33,552 nt of DNA from Spirochaetaceae bacterium UBA1306 (GCA_002307245.1 DBTW01000189.1:543-34094), one strand, 5' to 3'. Shown: positions 1-7,524, counted from the stretch's first letter. The notes: generated from the sequence alone by a model not told the origin. Translations and numbers: made by a program.

Positions 1-2
1 GG

Positions 3-263
3 GCCATGCGGCTCACGGTCACCGAGTTCCGGATCCTCTCGGTCCTGGTCGCCGCTCCCGGGGTCGTGAAGAGCCGCGAGGCCCTGATCGCGGCCGCCTA
101 TCCCGAGGAGACCTACTTGAGCGACCGCGCCATCGATTGCCACGTGAAGCGGCTCAGGCGGAAGATCGCCGAGGCCGGCGGCGACCCCGGCGCCGTCGAG
201 ACCGTCTATGGCATCGGCTATAGAGTCAGGGTCGCGGCGGAGCCGCCCAGAGTCCCGAATTGA
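3..263 (+). CDS. OmpR/PhoB-type response regulator, C-terminal part (cut by window start)
   Basis: Only the C-terminal winged-helix DNA-binding domain is inside the window; the receiver domain lies upstream of base 1. The visible 86 codons show the OmpR/PhoB effector fold: an LTVTEFRIL start, a recognition-helix segment SDRAIDCHVKRLRRKI and the terminal wing VYGIGYRV. The family binds tandem promoter sites after phosphorylation by a partner kinase. The stop TGA (261-263) overlaps the TTG start of the histidine kinase by two bases, so the pair is translationally coupled. With the CreD homologue downstream, the order regulator-kinase-CreD matches enterobacterial creBCD, so a CreB/BlrA-like role is likely. 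The ATG at base 6 is an internal methionine, not the start. Domain identity is certain; the CreB-type subgroup is inferred from context. Confidence 0.9.
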   Translation, partial: AMRLTVTEFRILSVLVAAPGVVKSREALIAAAYPEETYLSDRAIDCHVKRLRRKIAEAGGDPGAVETVYGIGYRVRVAAEPPRVPN

Positions 264-1855
264 GGCTCGGGCGGCCGCTAATTCGATCGCGCATCGCGCT
301 GCGCATCTTCGCCTTCAACGCCCTCCTCGTCTTCCTGCCCGTCGCGGCCTTCTCCCTCCTGGGCAGCTACGAGCGCGGCCTCGTCGACTCCCTCGAGAAC
401 GCGCTCGCGCAGCAGGCGCGCATCACCGCGGCCTGGGTCGGCCAGGGCGCCGCTGGCGGGCGCGTCGACGCAGCCGCGGCCAAGCGCGCCCTGGCGGCCA
501 TTGGCGACAGGCGCACGGCGCGCTTCCGAGTCGTCGACGCCGAGGGCCGGCTCCTCGCCGACAGCTCCGAGCCTCGGGCCGCCTCGGGCCCGGCGGCGCC
601 CGCGCCGGCCGTATCGGAGGCCTCGGATTCCGGGGAGCCCCTGCTTTACCGGCTGTTTTCGGCTCCGGCCCGGCTTTGGAGGCGCGCTTTCGCCCCGCCT
701 TCGCCCGCCCTCGCCTCGGCCGACTTCTACGCCTCGGCGGGCCCGCGCCTGGAGGGCGAGGAGATCCGGGACGCGTTAGCCGGCCGATATGGCGCGGCGA
801 CCCGGGTATCCTCCGGAGGGCAGGTCTCGGTGACGCTCTACAGCGCCGTGCCGGTCTACGCGGGAGGCGTGGTCGCCGGGGCCGTCCTCGTCTCGCAGTC
901 GACCTTCCGGATACTCAAGGATCTCTACGCCATCCGCCTCGACATCGCCAATGTCTTCCTGGGCAGCCTCGCCGCGGCCGCCGCGCTCTCCATGCTCCTC
1001 GCCCTCACGATCGTGGGGCCGGTGCGGCGCCTGAGCCAGGCCGCCTCGGCCGCCCTCGGCGCGGGCTCCAGCCTCGGCGCGAGCGCGGCGGCGGCCTTCC
1101 CCGACGGCCGCAGGGCGGACGAGATAGGCGACCTTCAGCGCTCCCTCCGCGGCCTCGCCCTGCGCCTCGACGAGCGGATCCGCCAGACCGAGCGCTTCGC
1201 CGCCGACGCCGCCCACGAGTTCCGCAATCCCCTCGCGGCCATCCGCAGCGCGGCCGAGCTCGCCGAGGCGGCCCCCGACCCCGCCGACCGCGCGCGCTTC
1301 CACGCGTCGATAGTCGAGGACGCCGAGCGGCTGCGCGCGATCGTCGAGGGCCTGCGCCGCCTGTCCCTCGTCGAGGGCGCGGCCGATCAGGCCGCGCGCA
1401 GGGCCGTGGACGCGGAAGAGGCCGCCAGGGCGGCCTGCGAGCGCTGCCGCGGGGCCGCGGAGAGGGAGGGTCGCGCGCTTGCCCTCTCGGTCGAAGCCCC
1501 CGCCCGCCGGGCGATCGCCTCGGCCGATCCCGCCGCCCTCGACGTCATCCTCGACAACCTTCTCGGGAACGCCGCGTCCTTCGCTCGCTCCGCGGTCCGA
1601 GCCTCGGTCGCGGCCCAGGGCGGCGAGATAGCCATCGCCGTGGAGGACGACGGCCCCGGCATACCGATCGAGCACCTGGGCCGGGTCTTCGACCGCTTCT
1701 TCACCTACCGGCCGGGCGAGGCGCGGGGCCTCCATACCGGGCTCGGGCTTTCCCTGGCCCTGGCCCTCGCCGCATCGCAGGGCGGCAGCCTCGAGGCGGC
1801 CAACCGCCCCGAGGGCGGGGCCCGCTTCACGCTTCGCCTCCCGGCCGCGCGCTGA
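260..1855 (+). CDS. Sensor histidine kinase (CreC-like position)
   Basis: A 531-residue membrane histidine kinase that autophosphorylates and passes phosphate to the adjacent regulator. Order of parts: N-terminal membrane helix (about residues 13-33), an extracytoplasmic sensor of about 190 residues rich in Ala and Pro, a second helix (about 230-250), HAMP, then the dimerisation/phosphoacceptor helix with the H-box AADAAHEFRNPL (His319). The ATPase domain has an N-box DNLLGNAA (about 432-439), a G1 box EDDGPGIP, an F-box DRFFTY and a G2 segment GLGLSLALA. The start is TTG at 260, inside the regulator's stop codon (TTGA overlap); no ATG fits the N-terminal helix. After the stop lies a GC hairpin (1858-1863 pairing with 1871-1876) without a T-run. 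The signal is unknown; the neighbouring creD and ddl genes point to cell-wall stress. Confidence 0.93.
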   Translation: MRLGRPLIRSRIALRIFAFNALLVFLPVAAFSLLGSYERGLVDSLENALAQQARITAAWVGQGAAGGRVDAAAAKRALAAIGDRRTARFRVVDAEGRLLADSSEPRAASGPAAPAPAVSEASDSGEPLLYRLFSAPARLWRRAFAPPSPALASADFYASAGPRLEGEEIRDALAGRYGAATRVSSGGQVSVTLYSAVPVYAGGVVAGAVLVSQSTFRILKDLYAIRLDIANVFLGSLAAAAALSMLLALTIVGPVRRLSQAASAALGAGSSLGASAAAAFPDGRRADEIGDLQRSLRGLALRLDERIRQTERFAADAAHEFRNPLAAIRSAAELAEAAPDPADRARFHASIVEDAERLRAIVEGLRRLSLVEGAADQAARRAVDAEEAARAACERCRGAAEREGRALALSVEAPARRAIASADPAALDVILDNLLGNAASFARSAVRASVAAQGGEIAIAVEDDGPGIPIEHLGRVFDRFFTYRPGEARGLHTGLGLSLALALAASQGGSLEAANRPEGGARFTLRLPAAR

Positions 1856-1942
1856 GCGGCGGCGCGATCCGCCGCCCCGCCCGGCGCGGGGCTTGCCGCG
1901 AGAATACCTTCCCGTCGCCGCAATTCCGCCGCAATCGCCGGA

Positions 1943-1948
1943 TAGGAT
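1943..1948 (+). promoter_or_regulatory. -10-like element, leaderless start of creD
   Basis: TAGGAT ends 7 nt before the creD ATG at 1956, and no Shine-Dalgarno sequence lies between. This is the same geometry seen at several other unit-first genes in the window, so transcription may begin on the A of the ATG. No convincing -35 is seen. It implies that creD and ddl can be transcribed separately from the two-component genes. Confidence 0.4.
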
Positions 1949-1955
1949 TCTGTGC

Positions 1956-3290
1956 ATGAACGATAAACGCGATCCCTCGAAGCGTCCCTTCCTCGAAGGC
2001 CCGGGGGCGAAAGCCCTCCTCATCGCCTTCCTCGTGCTGGCCTTTCTCCTGCCGCTGTCCCTCGTGCAACGCGTCGTCGACGAGCGTCGCTCGACGCGTG
2101 ACTTGGCCGAGCAGTCCATCATCGAGCCGGCGGGCGGCAAGCCCGTCGTCTTCGGTCCCTTCGTCGTCCTGCCCTACGAGCTCAAGCGGGAGCGGGAAAC
2201 GCTGCGCGGGGAGATCGTCATCTTGCCCGAGGGCCTATCCATCGAGGGCAGCCTCGCGGTCGAGAGCCGCGAGCGCGGGGTATTCTCCGCGCCGATCCTC
2301 GAGGCCTCCATCGCGATGAGCGGGAGTTTCGGCGCCTCGGACTCCGGCGCCGCCGCCGAGGCTCTCCCCTCCGGAGCGCGGCCGCTCTGGAACGAGGCGC
2401 GCGTCGCCCTGGAGCTGGACGACCTGCGCTCCCTCGCCGAGACTCCGACCCTCCGGTGGAACGGCCGCGACCTCGCGCTGAAGCCCGACGCGAGACAGGG
2501 CCGCGCCTACGCCCGCTCCCTCTCGGCGCGGGTCCAGATCGGCCCCGGCGCGATGAGGCCCTTCTCGGGGAGCCTCAGGCTGCGGGGCGGGCGCTCGCTC
2601 TCCTTCCTCGAGCCCTCGGGGGCCGTGCGCGCCTCGCTCTCCGGCAACTGGCCGAGCCCCTCCTTCTTCGGCTATTCGGCGCCGACCGAGCGCGAGTTCG
2701 GCGCCAAGGGCTTCTCGGCCCGTTGGTACCTTCCCGAGAGCTCCCAGGGCCTGCCCCGAGCCTTCGACTCGTCCGCGATGCCCGGCGAGAAGATCGTCGG
2801 GCAGGCCTTCGGGGTCGAGCTCCTCGACGGGGTCGACGCCTACGCCATGTCCTGGCGAGCCGTGCGCTACGGCCTGCTCTTCGTGATCGTCCCCTTCGCC
2901 GTCCTCTTCCTCTTCGAGCTTTTGTCGAGGCTCCGCGTCCATCCCGTGCAATACGTCCTCCTGGGCCTGGCCAACTGCCTCTTCTTCCTGCTCGCTCTGT
3001 CCCTCTCGGAGGTCCTGGGCTTCGCCTGGGCCTATGTTTCCGCGGCCGCAGTCTGTACGGGGCTCTGCGGCGCCTACGCGGCGGCGGCCCTGCGCTCGCG
3101 CAAGGGACTGCTCATGCTGCCAATCCTCGGCCTCCTCTACGCCTACCTCTACCTCGCCCTCCGCTCCGAGGACTACGCCCTCCTGCTCGGCTCCCTTGGC
3201 CTGCTGGTCCTCCTGGCGGCGGCCATGGCCCTGACGCGGAAGATCGACTGGTACGGCGCGCGCGCCGCGGCCGAGGGGAGCGAGCCATGA
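1956..3290 (+). CDS. creD: CreD-family inner membrane protein
   Basis: A 444-residue member of the CreD (Cet) family, polytopic inner-membrane proteins regulated by CreBC/BlrAB and linked to envelope integrity and beta-lactam response; biochemical activity is unknown. One N-terminal helix (about residues 23-40) is followed by the family segment LVQRVVDERRSTR and the motif GPFVVLPYE, then a large non-membrane domain (about 60-300) and five or six C-terminal helices starting near YGLLFVIVPFAVLFLF. The ATG at 1956 is preferred because the upstream in-frame TTG (1893) adds 21 residues unlike the family and precedes the -10-like element. The stop overlaps the ATG of ddl (ATGA, 3287-3290), which couples CreD production to peptidoglycan precursor synthesis. 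Family assignment is firm; the role is known only by analogy. Confidence 0.88.
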   Translation: MNDKRDPSKRPFLEGPGAKALLIAFLVLAFLLPLSLVQRVVDERRSTRDLAEQSIIEPAGGKPVVFGPFVVLPYELKRERETLRGEIVILPEGLSIEGSLAVESRERGVFSAPILEASIAMSGSFGASDSGAAAEALPSGARPLWNEARVALELDDLRSLAETPTLRWNGRDLALKPDARQGRAYARSLSARVQIGPGAMRPFSGSLRLRGGRSLSFLEPSGAVRASLSGNWPSPSFFGYSAPTEREFGAKGFSARWYLPESSQGLPRAFDSSAMPGEKIVGQAFGVELLDGVDAYAMSWRAVRYGLLFVIVPFAVLFLFELLSRLRVHPVQYVLLGLANCLFFLLALSLSEVLGFAWAYVSAAAVCTGLCGAYAAAALRSRKGLLMLPILGLLYAYLYLALRSEDYALLLGSLGLLVLLAAAMALTRKIDWYGARAAAEGSEP

Positions 3291-4297
3291 ACCGCGGGAA
3301 GCTGCGCGTCGCCCTCGTCTATGGCGGGAGATCGGCCGAGCGCGAGGTCTCGGCGATGTCGGCGCGGACCGTGGCGGCCGCCCTCGATCCGGCCAAGTAC
3401 GAGCTAATCCATATCCGGATCGACTCGGAGGGCCGTTGGGGCCGGGAGCTCGCGCAGGGGGGCGCGAAGGCCGCCCTGGGCGGGGCGGAGCTCGTCTTCC
3501 CCTTGCTGCACGGCCCCTATGGCGAGGACGGCTCGATCCAGGGCCTCGCGCGCCTCGCGGACCTGCCCTGCGTGGGGGCAGGCGTGCTGGGCTCGGCCCT
3601 ATGCATGGACAAGCACGCGGCCAAGCGTATCATGCGCGACTCGGGGATAGAGGTCGGGCGCTTCAGGAGCTTCCGCGATCCGGCCGACGCCCGCGCGGCC
3701 TGGCCCGAGATAGAGGCCTGTCTCGGGACCGACCTTTTCGTGAAGCCGGCCAACCTGGGCTCCTCGGTCGGTGTATCTAGGGCGAGGGGCAGGGCCGAGT
3801 ACGAGAGGGCTGTGGCCCGCGCCTTCGAGTACGACCTGAAGGTGGTCGTCGAGGAGACTGTCGTCGGGCGCGAGATCGAGGTGGCCGTCCTCGGCGACCG
3901 AGCGCTCCGTGCCTCGCTGCCGGGCGAGATCGTGCCGCGCGACGGCTTCTATTCCTACGAGGCCAAGTACCTCGACGAGGACGGCGCGGCCGTGATCGCG
4001 CCCGCGGCCCTGACGGAGCGGGAGTCCGAGGCCTGCAGGGCCTTGGCGATAGCCGCCTGCGAGGCGCTCTGCGTCGACGGCATGGCGAGGGTGGACATGT
4101 TCCTCCGCCCCGACGGGAAGAGCGTGGCCAGCGAGGTGAACACCATCCCGGGTTTCACCTCGAGGAGCATGTATCCCCTTCTCTGGGAGGCGAGCGGCCT
4201 GCCTCTGCCCGGCCTCCTGGACGAGCTGATCGAGCTGGCCATCGAGGGCCACGCGGAGCGCTCGGCCCTGAAATCGGCCCCGCCCGCGATACGGTGA
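3287..4297 (+). CDS. ddl: D-alanine--D-alanine ligase
   Basis: A 336-residue ATP-grasp enzyme that joins two D-alanines for the peptidoglycan stem peptide in the cytoplasm. All the family marks are present: the N-terminal loop GGRSAEREVS (residues 13-22; Glu18 matches the substrate Glu of E. coli DdlB), HGPYGEDGSIQG, the ATP-binding segment KPANLGSSVGV, an acidic VEE stretch, and the C-terminal EVNTIPGFTSRSMYP, which carries Mg ligands and the phosphate-binding loop. The length is close to the family norm. The start ATG is embedded in the creD stop (ATGA) and preceded by GGGGAG. A second, very different Ddl-like protein is encoded at 7525-8598; this one is the canonical cell-wall enzyme. Confidence 0.96.
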   Translation: MNRGKLRVALVYGGRSAEREVSAMSARTVAAALDPAKYELIHIRIDSEGRWGRELAQGGAKAALGGAELVFPLLHGPYGEDGSIQGLARLADLPCVGAGVLGSALCMDKHAAKRIMRDSGIEVGRFRSFRDPADARAAWPEIEACLGTDLFVKPANLGSSVGVSRARGRAEYERAVARAFEYDLKVVVEETVVGREIEVAVLGDRALRASLPGEIVPRDGFYSYEAKYLDEDGAAVIAPAALTERESEACRALAIAACEALCVDGMARVDMFLRPDGKSVASEVNTIPGFTSRSMYPLLWEASGLPLPGLLDELIELAIEGHAERSALKSAPPAIR

Positions 4298-4313
4298 AGG
4301 AAGGAGGCGCCAC

Positions 4314-4988
4314 GTGGACAACGGAACCGAGGCGGCGGTCATCGCGCAGTTCGACAGGATCTCGGCTCTCCCCGATGCCTGGGACCATAATCGGCAATAC
4401 CAGCCCGAGATCCTGCGCCTCGCGGGCAGGCGCAGGAGGAAGGCCCTCGACCTCGGCTGCGGGACGGGGGAACTCACCAGGGCCCTGGCCCTCCGCTGCG
4501 GCGGGGTCGTGGGCGTGGACGCCTCGGGCGGCATGGTCGCCGAGGCGAGGCGGCGCAACTGGGGCCTCAACATCGAGTACGTCGAGGGCGACGCCGAGGC
4601 CTACCTGCGCGGCCGCAGGGGGGAGTTCGACTTCATCGCGAGCGTGGCCGCCTTCCATCATATGGACGAGGGGCGGCTGCTCGGCCTCTGCGCGCAAGCC
4701 CTCGCGCCCGGGGGAGTTCTGGCGGTCCTGGATCTGTATCGCGAAAGATCCATGGCCGACTACGCCGCATCGGCCGCCGCGGCCGCGCTCAACCCGCTCT
4801 ACCGCCTGGCGAACACGGGGAAGCTGGGGACGAGCTCCGAGGAGAGGGAGGCTTGGGCCGAGCACGCCGGGGAGGATCGATACAAGACCCTGCGGGAGAT
4901 TCGCGAGCTCGCGAGGAGGGAGCTCGGCGGCTTCAGGCTCGAGCGCAAGCTCTTCTGGCGCTATCTCCTGGCCTACGAGAAGGCTTAG
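4314..4988 (+). CDS. Class I SAM-dependent methyltransferase (UbiE/type 11-like)
   Basis: A 224-residue Rossmann-fold methyltransferase. SAM-binding motif I is ALDLGCGTGELT (about residues 43-54), motif II VVGVDASGGMV carries the acidic residue expected to bind the ribose, and motif post-II/III is FIASVAAFHHM followed by LAPGGVLAVLDLY. This matches the Methyltransf_11 group acting on small molecules or lipids; the substrate cannot be read from the sequence. The start is GTG at 4314 with a perfect AAGGAGG six bases upstream (4301-4307). It lies 16 bp behind ddl, so co-transcription with the cell-wall genes is likely. Its stop overlaps the stop of the convergent DUF2007 gene (TTAG, 4985-4988). 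Confidence 0.9.
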   Translation: MDNGTEAAVIAQFDRISALPDAWDHNRQYQPEILRLAGRRRRKALDLGCGTGELTRALALRCGGVVGVDASGGMVAEARRRNWGLNIEYVEGDAEAYLRGRRGEFDFIASVAAFHHMDEGRLLGLCAQALAPGGVLAVLDLYRERSMADYAASAAAAALNPLYRLANTGKLGTSSEEREAWAEHAGEDRYKTLREIRELARRELGGFRLERKLFWRYLLAYEKA

Positions 4989-5266
4989 TAACGGTCGGAG
5001 GCCGGGTCCGGGTCGGCTTCCGCGTCGGCGGCGGCGGTCGGGTCGGCCTTCTTCTTCGAGTCGCGGAAGCTCTCGACGATGACCAGGGCGTCCTCGGCGT
5101 CCTCGTCCTTGACCACTATCTTGATGCCGCCTTCCTGCGGGAAGAAGATCGGGTAGACGTCGATGAAGTGCTCGGAGGCGATCTCGGCGGAGATGCCCGC
5201 GGACTCGAGGAGGCTCCTGACTACGAGAGCCTCGTCCTGGAACATAGTCGCGAAAACCTCGGCCAT
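4985..5266 (-). CDS. DUF2007-family small protein
   Basis: A 93-residue protein. The first 70 residues fit the DUF2007 (putative signal-transducing) pattern: an N-terminal strand, then EALVVRSLLESAGISAEI, a variable loop, and a final GGIKIVVKDEDAEDALVIVE, an ACT-like beta-alpha-beta arrangement of unknown function often found near regulatory or envelope genes. The last 20 residues are a low-complexity acidic tail of Asp, Ala and Pro, probably disordered. The ATG is preceded by GGAGGCTGT, and further upstream TATATT (5291-5296, reverse strand) is a possible -10. It is divergent from the phosphodiesterase gene and convergent with the methyltransferase gene. Confidence 0.75.
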   Translation of the reverse strand: MAEVFATMFQDEALVVRSLLESAGISAEIASEHFIDVYPIFFPQEGGIKIVVKDEDAEDALVIVESFRDSKKKADPTAAADAEADPDPASDRY

Positions 5267-5290
5267 ACAGCCTCCTTGGATCCTTTCCCT

Positions 5291-5296
5291 AATATA
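5291..5296 (-). promoter_or_regulatory. -10-like TATATT upstream of the DUF2007 gene
   Basis: On the reverse strand TATATT lies 24 nt before the ATG at 5266, leaving room for a short leader that carries AAGGAGG. The -35 region is weak. It sits in the 71-bp divergent spacer shared with the phosphodiesterase gene. Confidence 0.4.
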
Positions 5297-5324
5297 ACCG
5301 ATTCCCGCCGCCGCGTCTCGCCGC

Positions 5325-5330
5325 TATACT
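5325..5330 (+). promoter_or_regulatory. -10 element TATACT, leaderless start of the YfcE-like gene
   Basis: TATACT ends 7 nt before the ATG at 5338, with no Shine-Dalgarno sequence in between. The spacing puts the transcription start on or next to the start codon. The -35 region is poor (TTCCCG at 17 bp). Confidence 0.55.
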
Positions 5331-5337
5331 GGCTCGC

Positions 5338-5874
5338 ATGCGGATCCTGGTCGTCTCCGACTCTCACCACGACATCTCCTGCCTCGTGCCGGCCTTGCGC
5401 AAATTCGCGGGGAGCGTGGACCTCGTCGCCCACCTGGGCGACGGCGCGGACGATATCGGGCCCGCGGCCCGCCTGGCCAAGGTGAGGCTGCCCCGGGTCG
5501 AGGCGGTGAGGGGCAACGGCGACGACGGGGACCCTGGGCTCTGGCCGAGACGTCTCATCGGCAGCGCGGACAGGCCCATCCTCATGCTCCACGGGCATCA
5601 CGAGGGCGCGAACGACGAGCTCGGGCGGATAGTCGGGGCGGCCGAGGCCTCCGGGGCCAAGCTCGTGCTCTTCGGCCATACGCACCGGCCCTTCTTCGAG
5701 GAATATCGTGGCATCCTGGCCCTCAATCCCGGCTCGATCTCGCGGCCGAGGGGGCGCGAGCGCCCGACCTTCGCCGTGGTCGAGGTCCCCGAGGACCCCG
5801 ATAAGTGGTTCGAGACGCGCTTCTACGAGGTGGGGACGGGCATCGGCAGGATCCGCGAGATCGACCTGGGCTAG
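5338..5874 (+). CDS. YfcE/MJ0936-type metallophosphoesterase
   Basis: A 178-residue calcineurin-like phosphodiesterase of the compact YfcE/MJ0936 family, which hydrolyses phosphodiesters with two metal ions in the cytoplasm. Metal-binding blocks in order: SDSHHD (residues 7-12), HLGDGADD, RGNGDD (the GNxD block), HGHHEG and FGHTHRP, followed by NPGSISRPRG, the typical end of the family. The length is normal and all expected ligands are present. E. coli YfcE has activity in vitro but no settled physiological substrate, so no pathway is assigned. The start ATG lies 7 nt after TATACT. The gene ends 30 bp before the convergent aminopeptidase gene, with a GC hairpin between them. Confidence 0.9.
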   Translation: MRILVVSDSHHDISCLVPALRKFAGSVDLVAHLGDGADDIGPAARLAKVRLPRVEAVRGNGDDGDPGLWPRRLIGSADRPILMLHGHHEGANDELGRIVGAAEASGAKLVLFGHTHRPFFEEYRGILALNPGSISRPRGRERPTFAVVEVPEDPDKWFETRFYEVGTGIGRIREIDLG

Positions 5875-5897
5875 GCCTTCCCGCGGCCCGCCTCACG

Positions 5898-5914
5898 GCG
5901 CGCCTTAGGCGCGC
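5898..5914. terminator. GC hairpin between convergent genes
   Basis: A 7-bp perfect stem (5898-5904 with 5908-5914) has a TTA loop that is exactly the stop codon of the aminopeptidase gene on the reverse strand. It sits between the convergent phosphodiesterase and aminopeptidase genes, where a two-way terminator would be expected. No T-run follows on either strand, so termination efficiency is doubtful. Confidence 0.35.
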
Positions 5915-7314
5915 GCCGCCTCGATCGCCCGCACGGACTTGTCGAAGGCGGGGCCGAGCATGCGGGCCCCCGATTCCGTGACGAGCCAGTTCTCCTCGTT
6001 GCGCATGCCGCCCAGGCCCAGCCAGGGCTTCGTGGCCGCGTAATCGATGAAGTCCCTGAAGCGCCCTTCCGCCTCCCACATAGCGTAGAGCTCCGGTATG
6101 AAGTAGATGCCCGGCTCGACGGTGAAGGTCATGCCGGGCTTAAGGGCCTTGGCGAGGCGAAGGGACTTGAGGCCGAAGAGCTTCGACCGCTCGAGGCCCT
6201 CGGCGTAGCCCACGTGGATCTCGCCGTAGTCCTCCATGTCGTGGACGTCGAGGCCGAGCATGTGGCCCACCCCGCAGGGGAAGAACATGGCGTATGCCCC
6301 CGAGTCGACGGCCTCGTCGGGGTCGCCCTTCATGAGGCCGAGCTCCTTCAGGCCGAGGACGCCCTCGCGGGCCGCGGCGAAATGGACGTCGCGGTACGGC
6401 ACTCCGGGCTTCAGCATCGAGCAGGCTCGCGCGTGCATACGCAGCACGAGCTCGTAGACGGCCCTCTGGCGCTCGTCGAAGCGCGGGCCGATGGGGAAGC
6501 TCGTGCTAAGGTCCCCAGCGTAGCCCGAGGCGGCCTCGGCCCCGGCGTCGAGGAGGAAGAGCCCTCCGGCCTCGAGCCTGCGGTCGTGGGAGTGCGTATG
6601 GAGGGTGGCGCCCTTGGTGGTGGCGATGACCGGGAAGGCGAGGCCGCCGCCCGAGGCGAGGGCCACCTCGACCACGCGGCCATAGACGTCCGACTCGAGC
6701 ATGCCCGCGCGCGCCGTGGACAGGGCGGCCTTGTGCATGTCGACCGTGACGGCCACCGCCGCGTCCATTTGCGCGATCTCGGCCTTGGACTTGATCTCGC
6801 GGAGGGCGATGGCCGCCTTGACGAGGTCCAGCGAGGAGCGCGCGTCGACGGCCTCGTAGGGAGAGCCCGAGAGCTCGGCTATCTCGGCGCGGGCATCGGC
6901 GCGGTAAGGCGGGAAATACAGGAGCGGTCCCTTGGCGGCGCCTCCCGAGGCACCGCGGGCCAGGTCGCCCGCCAGGGCCCTGCGAGGCTTCGCGGCCGCG
7001 ATGCCCGCCTGAGCCGCGAGCTCGGCGACGGAGGGCAGGGGACCCGTCCAGACTATGTCGTCCAAGGTAGCGTCGTCGCCGTAGAGGGTCGCCGCGCCGC
7101 TGGCCAGGTCGACGGTCGCGGCGAGGCCGGCCTGGGCGATGCCGACGAAATAGAGGAAGCTCGAGTCCTGCCTGAAGCTGTAGCAATTGTCCGGATAGTT
7201 CATCGGGCTCTCTCGGGAACCCAAGAGGAGAATGACTCCCTCTCGGATGCCCCTGGCCGCCAAGGATCGTACCAAGGCCTCGCGTCGCGAGGCGTAGCTG
7301 CGTGAATCGAACAT
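5905..7314 (-). CDS. pepP: Xaa-Pro aminopeptidase (M24B)
   Basis: A 469-residue cytosolic dimetal aminopeptidase P that removes an N-terminal residue preceding proline. The N-terminal AMP_N domain (about residues 5-140) contains the characteristic NYPDNCYSFRQDSSFLYF. The pita-bread catalytic domain supplies the five expected metal ligands: Asp256 (LLDAGAE), Asp268 (GYAGDLSTSFP), His351 (GVGHMLGLDVHD), Glu400 (TVEPGIYF) and Glu440 (MRNEEN). The start ATG at 7314 is chosen because AMP_N begins there and a sigma70-type promoter, TTGACC-17 bp-TACGAT, ends 6 nt upstream. The open frame continues about 120 codons further, but that sequence is unlike the family and crosses the regulatory region of the divergent operon. 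Confidence 0.93.
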   Translation of the reverse strand: MFDSRSYASRREALVRSLAARGIREGVILLLGSRESPMNYPDNCYSFRQDSSFLYFVGIAQAGLAATVDLASGAATLYGDDATLDDIVWTGPLPSVAELAAQAGIAAAKPRRALAGDLARGASGGAAKGPLLYFPPYRADARAEIAELSGSPYEAVDARSSLDLVKAAIALREIKSKAEIAQMDAAVAVTVDMHKAALSTARAGMLESDVYGRVVEVALASGGGLAFPVIATTKGATLHTHSHDRRLEAGGLFLLDAGAEAASGYAGDLSTSFPIGPRFDERQRAVYELVLRMHARACSMLKPGVPYRDVHFAAAREGVLGLKELGLMKGDPDEAVDSGAYAMFFPCGVGHMLGLDVHDMEDYGEIHVGYAEGLERSKLFGLKSLRLAKALKPGMTFTVEPGIYFIPELYAMWEAEGRFRDFIDYAATKPWLGLGGMRNEENWLVTESGARMLGPAFDKSVRAIEAARA

Positions 7315-7320
7315 GGGGCC

Positions 7321-7349
7321 ATCGTAGCCCTTGTCGCCCCGGGGGTCAA
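7321..7349 (-). promoter_or_regulatory. Promoter of the aminopeptidase gene, leaderless
   Basis: On the reverse strand TTGACC (7344-7349), a 17-bp spacer and TACGAT (7321-7326) form a good sigma70-type promoter. Only 6 nt (GGCCCC) separate the -10 from the ATG at 7314, and there is no Shine-Dalgarno sequence. Predicted initiation is at or within a base or two of the ATG. Confidence 0.6.
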
Positions 7350-7391
7350 CGCCGGGCCCGCATGCCACATCCCCCCGCGCGATTTTTCCTG

Positions 7392-7504
7392 TAACATACG
7401 GCGCTCGCCGGTGTTTGTTTGACAATGGGTCCAGCCGATGCATGGCTGGAGGATTCGGATGGTCGGGCCGCCATTCAGCTTTTGGGCTGAAGGGGCGGCC
7501 TTTT
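7392..7504 (+). promoter_or_regulatory. Structured leader/attenuator of the ATP-grasp-mutase-dehydrogenase operon
   Basis: The 210-bp divergent spacer (7315-7524) holds the aminopeptidase promoter and then a structured leader on the + strand. TAACAT (7392-7397) is a possible -10; TTGACA at 7419-7424 is a good -35 hexamer but has no matching -10. Three hairpins follow: 7400-7411 (CGGCG/CGCCG), 7431-7449 (CCAGCC, 7-nt loop, GGCTGG) and the terminator at 7466-7504. A strong terminator between a promoter region and the first start codon, with no upstream + gene to terminate, argues for attenuation or a riboswitch-like control. I recognise no known riboswitch consensus; in particular there is no B12 box. 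Confidence 0.45.
7466..7504 (+). terminator. Strong intrinsic terminator in the operon leader
   Basis: GGCCGCC (7466-7472) pairs with GGCGGCC (7494-7500), and TTCAGC (7474-7479) pairs with GCTGAA (7486-7491) around a TTTTGG loop, giving a 13-bp stem with one small internal loop. TTTT (7501-7504) follows directly. It lies 20 nt before the ATG of the first operon gene, as a regulated attenuator would. Confidence 0.72.
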
Positions 7505-7524
7505 CGTCGCCCGAAGGGGCGTCT

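Noticed and set aside
1858..1876. Terminator after the histidine kinase gene
   Set aside because: A 6-bp GC stem is present, but no T-run follows and such stems are common by chance at this base composition.
208..1959. Long alternative frames across the histidine kinase and many other genes
   Set aside because: They are Arg/Pro/Gly-rich and have no domain content; in GC-rich DNA such frames stay open by chance opposite or beside real genes.
7380..7524. Cobalamin riboswitch, suggested by the B12 mutase downstream
   Set aside because: No B12 box or the long multi-helix core; the leader is far too short.
7438..7524. ATG at 7438 as start of the ATP-grasp gene, or a leader peptide
   Set aside because: No ribosome site, the frame runs through the terminator straight into the gene without a stop, and the added 29 residues do not resemble the family. 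The ATG at 7525 with AAGGGG is better.
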